This document shows, one piece after another, positions 49,801-58,784 of a stretch of DNA of 64,000 nucleotides. The translations under genes were made by a program, and so were the position numbers. Positions within the stretch are counted from its first letter, which is position 1, and every line of letters begins with the position of its first letter. Source of the stretch: Magnolia sinica (taxonomy: Eukaryota; Streptophyta; Magnoliopsida; Magnoliales; Magnoliaceae); NCBI RefSeq assembly GCF_029962835.1, contig NC_080589.1, forward strand, positions 19,613,586 to 19,677,585, written 5' to 3'. Under the pieces are notes generated by a model. That model saw only the letters and a program-made list of their open reading frames with translations. It had not been told where the DNA came from and ran no database searches.

Positions 49801-51449
49801 ATAGTTTTAAATATTAAAATCGTAAATTGAAGTGATTTGGGTCAATAGAATCTCCGATGGCCCTTTTTTTTCAAAAAATTGAAAAAGTAGTATTTATGCA
49901 AATTTTCTTATTTCTAGTTTTAATGCTTGATTGTGATGTGTAAACATTAGATACATATAATCATGTTCACAAATTCACTAGACAGCCCGATGCAACACTC
50001 CCACTAAAGAGTGGACCGTTACACTACCATAAACATGTTTTTTTTTTAAAAATGAATACATATTTGGAATATTTACATTATTCTTGATTTTCTAAATATT
50101 TTTTCAGAATTTTTCAGATAAAAGAAAATTTTCAACCGTTACGGTGGTCGTAACAGTCGTGATGCCCCCATATTGGCCGTTACAGCCGATACCCGTATTG
50201 GTAATGGTGGTGAGCGTCACGGCCACCGTTACTGATACGAAATACCTTGAGTATGTCTCTTCTTCTTCTTCTTCTATATTTTTGTAAGATGACCATTAAT
50301 GGCAAGCGTGAGCCTTGACTGTTCCATTGAGCAGGTGAGAGATGAAGGTTGATGCCTGTTGGGTAGCTGATCCTAAAATTTTTGCCAATCTACAATTTGA
50401 GATCTTGGGTTCTGAGTCCATACTTAACTATAGAGAAAAACTGCTGTTTAAAAGCCGAACCCATAGTTCTGGGAGAAAGGCTAAAATGATGATGATTAAG
50501 TGCTTTGGTTATTAAAAAAATTGGTGAATTCTTTTGGATTTCTGTATGAATGTGGGGTTTTCTTCTACTTTCAAAATCAAAGGCTGATGTCATTCACAAC
50601 AAAGAAATAAAATACTATCATTCCTTTTCACCCTTCTCTCGCTTGACATCAACATATCATGGCCCTTTCATTCTTTGAAAATTTGCTGTTTCTTTTTTAC
50701 TCGTTATCTTTTCTGAATAAAATAATTATTGAAACTTCTGACTTTTGAGCAGGCGACACCTGTAATGTCTACTCTGAAATTGGTCTCACTTCCCACTCAG
50801 AGGAGGAGCTTTCCTTCAGTCCGTTTGCAGCCAGTTCCACTTCGCTATCGGGTTTCTTGTGCTGTATGATTCTCTAATTCTGCATCTATTTCCATTTTAA
50901 CTTTTCTTTAGCGATGCATGGTCTAAGCCATTCAGCAGTGTCAGAAGAATCAGAACCTATGACAGCTTTGCTTGAGCACAATTTATGGCAGCTCCTTTCA
51001 AAGGAAACAGAAACATAGACACAGTATGACATGTAGTATGGCAGAACTCATGCAGTGGACATGGATATAATTTTAATAGCACAAATGGATGATTGAATCC
51101 AGCTACTCAGCCATTCATCATGTCCCATGCATGTGTGCCCATGGACATCCGTTCTCTCGTATTGATGCTTTTACTATACAAACGTGCGTGCACGCACATG
51201 TAATTCTTTGTTTGATTTGAGATCTGTCCCTCACACTTGATTGCCACCAAGTGTTGCAAGGACATTTGTAAGCCGGCCCCGCCCCCCCGCCCCCCCCCGG
51301 GCGCATACCTTTGGACATCCATTCTCTCATATTGATGCTTTTACTATACAAACATGCGCGCGTGTACACACACGTGTAATTCTTTGTTTGATTTGAGATC
51401 TGCATCCCTCACACTTGATTGCCACCAAGTGTTGCAAGGACATTTGTAA

Positions 51450-51521
<72 letters not shown>

Positions 51522-51742
51522 GATATGATATGATATGGACACCTTGTACAACACTGCCCCCCCGGCACATACCTTTGGACATCTGTTCTCTCATATTGAT
51601 GCTTTTACTATACAAACATGCGCACGCATACACACACATGTAATTCTTTGTTTGGTTTGAGATCTGTATCCCTCACACTTGATTCTCACCAAGTGTTACG
51701 AGGACATTTGTAAGCATATGCATGGACACCTTGTACAACAAT

Positions 51743-51813
<71 letters not shown>

Positions 51814-53881
51814 CACACACACATTTTCAAGAGTTCTTGTAATGTGAGCATGCAATTCATCCACCTTGTCAATTGTAATGTGGGCCAAGGTATTCAATTA
51901 ATGGTAATAGACCATAACGGCCACTGCCATTACCATTATGATATGAGCTGTAACAGCCGTTGCGGCCTTTTCTTACGGACCATTTTTCTGTAACGGCCGT
52001 TCTGGCCACGTAACACATAATGGTGTCCACTGTTACCATTACGTAACCCTTTTTGCATACCCCTTGCCCCTTGAAAATAAAACCAGCCAAGCACATCATT
52101 TAATTATCAGACCTGGCACACCTCCCTGTCCATTAAAAATAAATTTCTCACACATTGGCATATTTTGCCGAAAAAATGACAAGCTTGGGAATTACGTGTA
52201 TGTATACTTAGCAAGCAAATCTGCTAGTTTTTCCTTTTGGCAAATATGATGGCGCTCTGCCTTTAGCAACCATAGGAGGTTCAGCACTTGAATCCACTGC
52301 TGCCAGATCACCCAAAAAATGTTTCCTTTCAGAAATTGCATGCATATATAATTGCTAGTTAGCATTAACATTGCCATTATGTTGTAGCCAGAGTGACAAA
52401 GGATTTGTAATTTCCTCAACAGGCCAAGCCAGAGACTGTGGATAAGGTTTGTGAAATAGTGAGGAAACAGTTGGCACTACCAGCTGACTCTGCTGTCACA
52501 GGGGAATCCAAGTTTTCTCACCTTGGTGCCGATTCACTTGATACGGTACTCATGGCCTTTAACCCTAATCAATTTTTATTTACCAGGATTGCGAATCCTC
52601 TTTCCTTGCCTTGCTTCCAAGAGGTTTTCTTGTTCCATGTGTGTATAATGTAGCCCACAACATGCCACCACTTATGCTAATGTTTCACATGGGTGAGGGA
52701 TCCCAGTTTTCCTTCACATGAGACCTGCCGTGGGATGCCTTGGCCCAAAAATCAGCAAAAATATAGTGGCCTGTTGAGTGACTGCCTTGTACAACATGTG
52801 GGCTTTGCTACATGTAATCTCTTATCCATATGAAGAAAAAGTATAATGAAGTCCTTATTGTTAATACTGATAGTTTTTAGTGTTGTGATACTCCCGCTAT
52901 ATTTTTTTACTGCCATCTGACTTGACCTTTAATGTATGATTCCTTCTTGGCCTTCTCCTTCTGAGTATTGAACCAATGGGCCAATATCTGGATCTCAGAT
53001 ATAAACATGGAATTTACTTTAAAAGAAAGCCATTACTGACCAAATATATACTTGTTCTTCAGAATGCGAGAGAACTTAGATTTGTACTCCTTACTACCAT
53101 TCCTCTTTTAATTTCTGAGTAGATGGTCCATCATTTTTAATGTTTGTAGCTCCTTTTTTTTTTTTCCTTTAATAAATTCATCATTGCCATTCAAAAGAGC
53201 TCCAGGCAGCAGGTGTCATTATTCTTATGTTCACTCCTGAAATGATTAATTATCTATGAAGTAAAAAGCCAAAATATCTTGAAATATTGGATAAGAACCC
53301 ATCCTGATCGTGCTGTTGGTGTTTCCACTGAGTAATGGTTGGTAGGGCAGTATGGAAAATGGAATCTGCATTAAGTTGGCTTATGTTTTGCTGCCTTTTC
53401 TGCCCTGAAACATGACCGGTTCTTATGTTAACCCCAATCTGGCGGAGCACATCCTCTCCACCTCAGGAACTGGTGAAGCAACCAAACATGTCCTTCTGTT
53501 TCGAAATGACAAATTGCAGTAAATTTCTAAATTCCAGCACCGTTGATCTTGGTAGGGGATTGATCTATCCTTCCATTTTTTGGGTACAACTTTCCTTTGT
53601 GAAAATATTAATTTTGAATGGTTCAATAGAAGAACTATTCCCTCTCTTTTCATGCCTTGCGTATGCGTACTATTAGCTTTTGATGCATGGTAATGGATGT
53701 TGTTGGCATATGTGCATTGAATTCTTAATTTTCTACTGTGTTGCATGAAAAGGTGGAGATTGTAATGGGACTTGAGGAGGCATTTGGGATCAGCGTAGAA
53801 GAAGATAGCGCCCAGAGTATCACAACAGTGCAGGACGCCGCAGATCTGATCGAGAAGCTTGTTGAAAAGAATGATGGTTAA
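35589..53881 (+). CDS. ACP: Plastid acyl carrier protein (four coding exons)
   Basis: Joins 35589-35657, 50753-50863, 52423-52545 and 53753-53881 into a 143-residue precursor; all introns are phase 0 with GT..AG ends. Residues 1-60 form a Ser/Arg-rich plastid transit peptide ending 'RYRVSCA'. The mature protein starts '[17 protein letters not shown]' at residue 61 and has 83 residues, the normal plant size. 'LGADSLDT' holds Ser98 (mature Ser38, codon 52534-52536), where 4'-phosphopantetheine attaches. '[13 protein letters not shown]' is helix II, followed by '[13 protein letters not shown]'. The protein carries acyl chains for type II fatty-acid synthase in the plastid stroma. The start at 35589 gives the standard MAA(V/T) N-terminus. 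Odd point: intron 1 is about 15.1 kb and full of transposons. I see no break in the coding sequence. Confidence 0.96.
35667..35696. repeat. (CT)n microsatellite at the start of intron 1
   Basis: About 15 CT units begin 9 bp after the 5' splice site. CT-rich DNA in the leader and first intron start is common in highly expressed plant genes. Confidence 0.9.
36120..37110 (+). repeat. Degenerate repeat in intron 1, about 140 bp unit
   Basis: At least five copies of a unit with 'ATTGTCCAATCAAAGTGATT', a 'GAAATATG.GCAATCAAGG' segment, 'GACGGTCCA' and 'TTTTATTG..AATTGAT'. Anchors lie near 36145, 36410, 36540, 36690, 36820, 36945 and 37075. A (TA)n run (36609-36631) interrupts one copy. Confidence 0.7.
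37111..38400. other. Intron 1 stretch, nothing recognised
   Basis: AT-rich, with a few words from the preceding repeat near 37430-37720. The minus-strand ORFs at 37719-37919 and 37958-38173 are Phe/Lys-rich and show no family pattern. Confidence 0.45.
38757..39107 (+). repeat. Direct duplication, copy 1 (contains a mini-LINE insertion)
   Basis: From 'CTCATAGAGATTCCTCAAAT' to 'GATTCCTACTAGACTTC'. Copy 2 at 39801-40042 matches it apart from point changes and the insertion at 38882. Confidence 0.85.
38882..38973 (+). mobile_element. 5'-truncated LINE insertion with 21-bp target duplication
   Basis: About 92 bp ending 'GAAATTTTCGTTGCCTCTC' and a poly(A) run (from 38961). It is flanked by identical 21-bp sequences at 38861-38881 and 38974-38994, 'AATCCTTTAAATAATGATAC' plus C. 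A short 3' piece, A-tail and long TSD are the hallmarks of target-primed reverse transcription. Confidence 0.92.
39116..39798. mobile_element. Non-autonomous element with GCATATGCGATCGCATAT-rich ends
   Basis: Begins TGTTGTCATATG and ends CGATTCGACAACA, a short inverted terminal repeat. Both ends are packed with palindromic ATGCGATCGCAT / GTGATCATAT words, and the middle is CT-rich and AT-rich. No matching target duplication was found, so the exact ends are provisional. Confidence 0.5.
39801..40042 (+). repeat. Direct duplication, copy 2 (empty site)
   Basis: Same sequence as 38757-39107 without the 113-bp insertion and duplicated target, so it shows the pre-insertion state ('CAATCCTTTAAATAGTGATA'). 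Confidence 0.85.
40538..40807 (-). pseudogene. LINE zinc-binding domain (zf-RVT) remnant
   Basis: An 89-residue frame with '[20 protein letters not shown]', then the C..C..H....H/C pattern '[18 protein letters not shown]', then '[11 protein letters not shown]'. This domain closes ORF2 of plant LINEs. The upstream side is cut by the 162-bp hAT-like insertion at 40877. Confidence 0.85.
40877..41038. mobile_element. 162-bp hAT-like MITE
   Basis: Inverted ends GAAGGTATTCC and GGAATACCTTG; inner words GTAACGGTCGTTACG and GGCCGTTACA. Flanked by 8-bp duplications TTTCCACC (40869-40876) and TTTCCACT (41039-41046). It sits in the LINE's zinc-binding region. Confidence 0.82.
41201..41508 (-). repeat. 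Tandem duplication in the LINE, 154-bp period
   Basis: Two adjacent copies (41201-41354 and 41355-41508) beginning CAGCTGATCCACTTCACTT and ending AGGCCCAAACACC, differing at only a few positions. Confidence 0.92.
42392..42574 (-). pseudogene. LINE reverse transcriptase remnant
   Basis: '[20 protein letters not shown]' and '[13 protein letters not shown]' followed by '[14 protein letters not shown]' match the LIPK..YRPISL..YKI..K and Q..F...R blocks of LINE RT. The RPISL block reads CPISL. Flanking RT blocks are present only as broken text. Confidence 0.85.
43555..44150 (-). pseudogene. LINE endonuclease remnant
   Basis: '[20 protein letters not shown]' followed by LGG corresponds to the GDFN..R...EK.GG block of APE-type LINE endonuclease; the metal-binding D is E here. 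Further upstream '[11 protein letters not shown]'-like text and '[12 protein letters not shown]' near 44110-44150 fit the start of the domain. A tandem duplication of about 116 bp (43591-43822) disrupts it. Confidence 0.7.
43591..43822 (-). repeat. Tandem duplication in the LINE, about 116-bp period
   Basis: Copies start TCCAAGCTTCTCATACCCG (43591) and TCCGAGCTTCTCTTACTTG (43707) and both run through 'AGAAATTAAATGATCTGA'. They are more diverged than the 154-bp pair, so the event is older. Confidence 0.85.
44620..45215. mobile_element. Second element rich in GCATATG / GTGATC words
   Basis: The first 150 bp have 'GTGTGATCAAATAAG', 'GCGATTATGCCATCGCATAT' and 'GCATATGCCATGG'. The end has 'GTGCGATTATGCCATAACAT'. 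The middle carries 'CTCTATTACTCTCTCCCTC'. The layout mirrors 39116-39798, though ends and target duplication are not clear. Confidence 0.45.
45300..46140 (-). pseudogene. Possible LINE ORF1 remnant
   Basis: Basic minus-strand text such as '[20 protein letters not shown]' and '[18 protein letters not shown]', and a degraded zinc-knuckle-like '[12 protein letters not shown]' near 45600-45660. Position and strand suit ORF1 of the LINE below it. The match is weak. Confidence 0.4.
46150..46325. repeat. Half copy of the dispersed GTGGGCC MITE
   Basis: 'GTGGGGCCCACCTTGATGTA', 'ATCCACATTGTCCATCC' and 'GAAACAATGGTGATTGA' in family order. Confidence 0.75.
46907..48641. mobile_element. hAT-like element nested in its own family, 1735 bp
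   Basis: Begins CAAGGTGTCCCGTATCGG and ends TTTGGCATACCATG. Flanked by a perfect 8-bp duplication AATTTGAG (46899-46906, 48642-48649). The ends carry arrays of GGCCCGTAACGG, CGTATCGGCCGATACGG and CCCGAAACGGG. The interior is six tandem copies of a roughly 168-bp AT-rich unit. Confidence 0.9.
47285..48255 (+). repeat. Tandem array, six copies, about 157-168 bp period
   Basis: The anchor word GCACATTAA (one copy GCATATTAA) recurs at 47359, 47527, 47694, 47862, 48019 and 48187. Each unit runs 'ATGTTCTACTATGATTAACA', 'CATTAAAACAGCAAAA', 'TTTTCGAATTTTCAAAAAAA', 'GCGTAAATAGAAAAAAAT' and 'ATGGCACCCCAAAT'. The long ORF at 47714-47995 is only a translation of the array. Confidence 0.93.
49506..50249. 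mobile_element. hAT-like element, 744 bp, perfect 8-bp TSD
   Basis: Begins CAAGGTGTCTCGTATCC and ends GATACGAAATACCTTG. Flanked by AGTATGTC on both sides (49498-49505 and 50250-50257). The layout and interior match 46570-49050 minus its nested insert, so it shows that site in the empty state ('ATTGAAGTGATTTGGGTCAA'). Confidence 0.93.
50753..50863 (+). CDS. ACP: ACP exon 2 (rest of transit peptide)
   Basis: Encodes 37 residues from '[20 protein letters not shown]' to 'YRVSCA'. Acceptor TTTTGAGCAG|GCG and donor GCT|GTATGA. The intron just before the mature AKPET start matches the usual plant ACP gene plan. Confidence 0.93.
51144..51712 (+). repeat. Triplicated repeat in ACP intron 2
   Basis: Three copies of a unit of about 130-140 bp, 'GGACATCCGTTCTCTC..ATTGATGCTTTTACTATA' through 'CACCAAGTGTTGCAAGGACA', start near 51143, 51313 and 51577. 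C-rich (51279-51300) and TG/GA microsatellite spacers lie between them. ORFs translated as Ser-Leu or His-Thr runs here are artefacts. Confidence 0.9.
51453..51515. repeat. (TG)n-(GA)n compound microsatellite
   Basis: TG run at about 51453-51484, then GA run to 51515, then GATAT repeats. Confidence 0.95.
51743..51824. repeat. (TC)n-(AC)n compound microsatellite
   Basis: TC run to about 51775, then CA run to about 51822 with one CGCA interruption. It is the reverse complement type of the 51453 microsatellite, about 300 bp away. Confidence 0.95.
51886..52066. mobile_element. Short hAT-like MITE in ACP intron 2
   Basis: Begins CAAGGTATTCAATTAATGG and ends GCATACCCCTTG, with inner words CATAACGGCC, GCTGTAACAGCCG and GTAACGGCCG. 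It belongs to the same family as 40877-41038. No clear 8-bp duplication was found. Confidence 0.65.
52423..52545 (+). CDS. ACP: ACP exon 3 (mature N-terminus and pantetheine site)
   Basis: Encodes 41 residues from AKPET to DSLDT. Acceptor CCTCAACAG|GCC and donor ACG|GTACTC. Holds the serine that receives phosphopantetheine. Confidence 0.96.
52546..53752. other. ACP intron 3, nothing else recognised
   Basis: T-rich, GC-poor intron sequence without inserted repeats that I can recognise. A T-run at 53153-53169 is the only simple repeat. Confidence 0.7.
53753..53881 (+). CDS. ACP: ACP exon 4 (C-terminal half and stop)
   Basis: Encodes 42 residues from [11 protein letters not shown] to EKNDG, then TAA (53879-53881). 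Acceptor CATGAAAAG|GTG. The acidic helix II and III residues that dock fatty-acid synthase enzymes are intact. Confidence 0.96.
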   Translation: MEIVMGLEEAFGISVEEDSAQSITTVQDAADLIEKLVEKNDG

Positions 53882-54230
53882 AAGAAGTAGATCTGTGGGG
53901 GAAAGTTTCGAGGGCTTTTGGTGCTTATTCCATTCCTTTGGTGTATCCTCTGCGTTGTTATACTGAACCTACTGCATCCTACAATGGACAAACTGCTTAG
54001 GTTTTCCCATGCACGGTTTCCTTACATTTCTAGAATCCAGAATGCTTTATATATACATAGTTTTGTTTTTAATTTCTCTTGTAGTTGTGTCTTTCTTGAA
54101 GTTGGTATTGGATCTAGAGTTAGGACCTTTCCCAAGCTGCAGAGTTATACTCACTATAGTGAACATGGAGGGTGTGAGGAGGAGCGAGTGTGGTCTAAAA
54201 ACTCGTCTTGACTCGACTGAGTGGATTTAA
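53882..54230 (+). promoter_or_regulatory. ACP: ACP 3' untranslated region (approximate)
   Basis: T-rich stretches with TTGTAG (54081-54086) and AT-rich words (AATGCTTTATATATA, 54039-54053) could serve as plant polyadenylation far-upstream and near-upstream elements. No canonical AATAAA was found, so the end is a guess. Confidence 0.35.
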
Positions 54231-55660
54231 CTTCATATTAAATGAAGACTCAAGTAACTCGATCTGGTCACGACTTGGTAAGGATGGTAAAGACTAAAAA
54301 AAACTCCAGAAAAAGCACAATGAAACCTCACAAAAAACTTGAGTGGACCCCATAAGTGGGACCACCACCCAATAGCATGTTGCTGCCAGAAGCAGAACCC
54401 CATATTTCTTCCACAGAATCTCCTAATTGTTCCAGCGCAACTAGAAAGAGATTCTTTAACCAGAAAGAGTTCAGTTCAGATGTAGGATACCTATCCAGAC
54501 GTGTGATGGAATCAGCAAAGATTTGATCTTTTCTAACTCTATTTGTAACTCACTAGAGGCTCGGGAAACAAAGAGAATATGTGTACAAACGAGATATCCA
54601 GCAACAAGAAGGAAAAAAGGATTGAATAGAGGAACTCCTGATCATTTGGTGATCTCAGATGTGTAATGATTTCTTTGGACCCTAGGAATCAATAATATTA
54701 ACATATTTTTATATTTTCATTATTAGATATTATCGAAAAACTAAGAAACAAAACAAAAATCTCATTTGAGTTACTCAACCATCTGACAGACCTTTTAGGC
54801 CGAGTTTTTCAAACTATGGAAATGGGTTGCATCTCGTGTTTAAGAGGATTAGAACTGGCATGAGTTATCATGGCTATATAGTGAAAAGTTGGGCAATGAT
54901 GGGTGTATATCAGCTGACATAGTGGGTGCCAACGACACTGCATTTTAAATGTGAATTTCCTAGAGGTTTCCTACAATGCTGCCTGACTTGTTATAGCAAC
55001 ACTCCCAAACACTGCATAAGTACTATGGAGAGAAGGGGCTTGACTTTCAGTTTGAAAGCTGATGGTGGCTACCTTGAAAATCATCAAGGCCGGATGATTT
55101 TTAACTTCCCATCAATAGCCCACAAAACAATAGTTACTGAGTCAATGTGTTAGATTGCACCATTATTTCATGAAATATCATGATATTTTGTGCCACATTA
55201 GACATGATATTTAGTGCAACCAAGACGTTAAGAAGCTGTATGGATAAAAAATTGTTATGGTTGGAAAAAAGACTGGAATAAAAAATAATAGTCTCTATAC
55301 AAGTTTTTAGCTCAATCTAGTAACCACTCTGTTAATATGAAAAAAAATTGCACCTTGTTTGGAAAATAATGTGTTATCTTGGAATTGAAATTTCATTGAT
55401 AAAGTAATATCCGTTAGGCATCCATGATTATGACAATTAAAATATCATTTAACTATTTTTGTTAGTTTATGATCCATCCCTGGTGGTGTCCACCATTTGG
55501 ATGGTTTGATTTCGAGTTACATATTAATAATGTGGTTTTGGGTTGAACAATCATTATGGGGAAGCATGAAAAAGGGTAAGCTTTCAGCATGAATAGGACT
55601 ATGCCAAATAAAAAATAAATACGGAATAGAAATAAAGATAGCTGCAACAAATAACATTGC
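54231..55660. other. Intergenic stretch, no gene recognised
   Basis: AT-rich. The short frame at 54926-55153 has no family features. Confidence 0.5.
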
Positions 55661-55689
55661 AATTGAGAAGTTGATTCAAACTTTGTTTA

Positions 55690-57290
55690 AAACCTTATAT
55701 CAAAAACCAAGGTTTATGGTAGGACCAGCTAATATCTTGAACTCGGTGAGGATCAAAAATTCAAACTAAAACAAGAGACAAACTAACGAAATCTAGCCAT
55801 TACAATATCCATCACATGTACATGAAATAGATAGAATCATTCACCACTCATACAACACATACATCAACCACAAAACACCATAAATTATAGTGTGTACACC
55901 AACTGTTCTCAAATAGCCATACTTCACTTCCAATGATCACACCATAAATTATAGTGATATTGGCGTTCACTATGAAACAAGGTTTTTCAAGGTTCACCTT
56001 AGAATCTGTACAGTTGCGTTTTCAATGGGCTATCACAATGAAAAACCCTGTGCTGAGATTTTCTAGCTATCTCAGTCAAAACCAATATAGAGATTTTCTG
56101 GCAATCTCAAAAATAAAAAACAATTAGTCAAAAATACTTTTCTTGAAGATTCTGCTTGATGTAGCCGGTAGAATTACTTCACTTGTAGATGTAAATGTTT
56201 AATGTCCAACATACATATAAAAGGGTTCTAGGTTCTAAATGAATTTTAATTGAATTCAAACCTGGGCTACTTGATTGAATTCCTTGGATCTCAAAAGGGG
56301 TGGAGAAGAACTCCCTTTTACAAAATTAGATTGAAAGCAAGGAGAGATCAAGTAATTATAAATCAAATAAGCTATAAAATGAATCTACAATTACCGAACT
56401 ATAGCTTGACAATGATGGGGGCTTTTCTCTTAAAGTGGAAGCTTAATTTAGCTTTGAATGAATGAAAAAAGGTGAGAAAAAACCTTTATTTATGGGCTGA
56501 AAAACAGTTCCTTCAATTGGTTCAAGGTTCAACGAAATTTTAAAAATTCTAGTGCGATCGGATAAAACCGACCCTCGATTGGTCGAGTGGGTCCAAAAAA
56601 CCTTGCTGGAATTCGAGTTGAGCCCTTCTCGATTGGTCGAGCCAGTCTCCACGATTGGTCGAGGACTTATCAGAAATTTTCGAAAATTTGCAATAAAACT
56701 TGGACTGGTCGAGAGAAACCTTGGACTGGTCTAGCCAGAGCCTGGACTAGTCGAACATAGACTAGGACTAGTAGAAATAAAGCCTATAAGAAGTATAATA
56801 ACTCAGACCAAATGTGCAATATGAATGACCTAATCCTAAGGTCTTTCTAGGGTCATTTATATATGAATATTAAACATTGAACTTTGTAGCTTCGGTAGAT
56901 CTTCTACTTGATACGCTTGAAGCTTGAACTTGATATTGACCATATAGTGCACTTATACTTGAACTTGTAGTAGCATTTGAGCTTGAACTTGAAGTTGATC
57001 TTCATATGAAGGTGAACTTTCCATCATTCTTCACTTGAAAATGAACTTTTCATCATATGAACAAGTCGTATCCTAAAGTGGTTTGTCTCAATGAAATTTG
57101 ACAACTAACGGTGTTTGATATACAACAGAGCACTTACAAAGCATCGTCGTCATCATCATCATATCAAAATAATAATTATTGTTAGATAAGATTTCTTGTT
57201 TCTTTCTTAAGTTTGATTATGTTAACTCTTTGTTTATAAGCTTGGTTTCATTAAAATGTTTCAACTTGAGGGAGAGTGCTAAAGGTTGAT
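55690..57290 (-). mobile_element. LTR-like fragment with GGTCGAG motifs
   Basis: The order of features resembles the copia LTR at 16617: an A-rich block, a short-ORF zone, then repeated CGATTGGTCGAG / GGACTGGTCGAG words (56575-56760). A CTTGAGGGAGAGTGCTAAAGG stretch at about 57267-57287 looks like a copia polypurine tract next to an LTR start, on the plus strand. I could not pair LTR ends, so this is a provisional call. Confidence 0.4.
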
Positions 57291-57488
57291 AGATGAATAA
57301 GGCTCATTGGGCCCAAATCCATGTAATAAGGCTCATAGGGCCCATTTATGTTTTTACTATTATAAATAAGTGGGTGTTTGATTTTTTTAGTTGGTTGTGT
57401 AAATACTTGAAAATCGGTAAATGATTATTTACTCTGGCGACAGCACCGTTTTTGTCACTAAACCCAAAGCGGAGCACACAATTTTTTT

Positions 57489-57712
57489 TATAGGCCCACT
57501 GTGATGTATGTGATTAATGCAAGCCATCCATCTAGTCTGCAAGCTCATTTTAGGGCATGAGCCGAAAAATGAGGTAGATCCGAAGCTCAAGTGGACCACA
57601 CCAAAGGAAATAGTGGGATCTGAACATCTACCCTTGAAAAATTCTTTGGCCCCAAAAGTTTTGGATCGAGCTAATATTTGTGTTTATCCATTTTTTGGCC
57701 CAAAAAATTTGC

Positions 57713-57753
<41 letters not shown>

Positions 57754-57990
57754 GACCTTATGAATAGGTTAGATGATGAACAAACGTCAATGTGGGTCCC
57801 AAGAAGGAAAAAAAAAAAAAAAACTTTTAAGAGTATACCTCTTCTGGATCGCTGCTTGGTGTGGTATGGTCCACTTGCGAGTCAGCGAGTCAGATCTACC
57901 TTAATTTTTTGACTCATGCCTTATAAGTGTTCTTGCAAAATAAATGATTGGCATGGATAAGTCACATCACATTGGGGCCTACAAATTTAA
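57489..57990. repeat. Dispersed GTGGGCC MITE, nearly full copy
   Basis: Left arm 'GCCCACTGTGATGTATGTG', 'CATTTTAGGGCATGAGCCG' and 'GAAGCTCAAGTGGACCACAC'. Centre 'AAAGTTTTGGATCGAGCTAA' plus a (TA)n run (57717-57750). Right arm has the inverted blocks 'GGTGTGGTATGGTCCACTTG' and 'TTTGACTCATGCCTTATAAG'. Confidence 0.8.
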
Positions 57991-58394
57991 GTCGGTCCTT
58001 TTCTCATTGATTTTCATAGCAGAAATCATGACATGCCTAATAATGATGCGTTTCCCTCTATTCACAAGAAATTTGAAAAATCAAACACCTCATAAAGAGT
58101 TGAGGACTAGGCTTTAAATACACCCCCGTTATCTTATCTTCTTGTTATCTCTCTGATCTTCCACTCTTTCTCATTGCTCCTCCCTTCCATGTCTTAAGAT
58201 TAGCAGCATGTATCTGTTTAATAATTACAATAGCTGATTTTTTTTTAACAATAAGTAATTATAGTTTTAATAATATAAAGAAAATAGTTAGCCGACGAGG
58301 ATGACCATTATCGGTACAAAATAAAATTATTTTTATATCTACTCGTTACAAAATCAAAGAACAATTTTATCTACCTACATGCATATATGATGGT

Positions 58395-58510
58395 CAAGCT
58401 GATATTTGTGGTGGGCCATAGGACGGTTTTAACGGCTGGTGTCAGTATCCCTACTGTTTCCTGTGGTGTGGTCCACTCGAGGATGGTGGGCCCCACAGAG
58501 ACCGGGTCTC
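58395..58510. repeat. Partial GTGGGCC MITE (right half)
   Basis: 'GTGGGCCATAGGACGGTTTT', 'CCCTACTGTTTCCTGTGGTG' and 'GGTGGGCCCCACAGAG'. Confidence 0.75.
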
Positions 58511-58784
58511 AGGGCAATCAGCATCGTCGGTTCACTTGACTCAGCTCGGGTGACACGACGTGTGTAGATTTGAATGGAGTTTCATCAATCAAAGGAAAAC
58601 CAAGTCCAATTGATACGTTGAATGTGTTCTTCGGTATAAAACTAAAAGTCCACCAATCATTTGTTAGAAATTTTAATGGATTCTTCTAAAATTAGGGCCC
58701 ACAGATTGGATGGTTTTGGTTTAGCTAATTACATTCCATGTGTACGTAGACCCCAACAACAGCTAGTTAAGTGTTGTGAGGACT

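Noticed and set aside
51327-51993. Ser-Leu and His-Thr repeat ORFs
   Set aside because: Translations of TG, GA, TC and AC microsatellites in ACP intron 2.
40897-52066. CACTA or Mutator origin for the GTAACGG-rich elements
   Set aside because: No CACTA ends, and target duplications are 8 bp rather than 3 or 9-11; hAT fits better, though no transposase is present to prove it.
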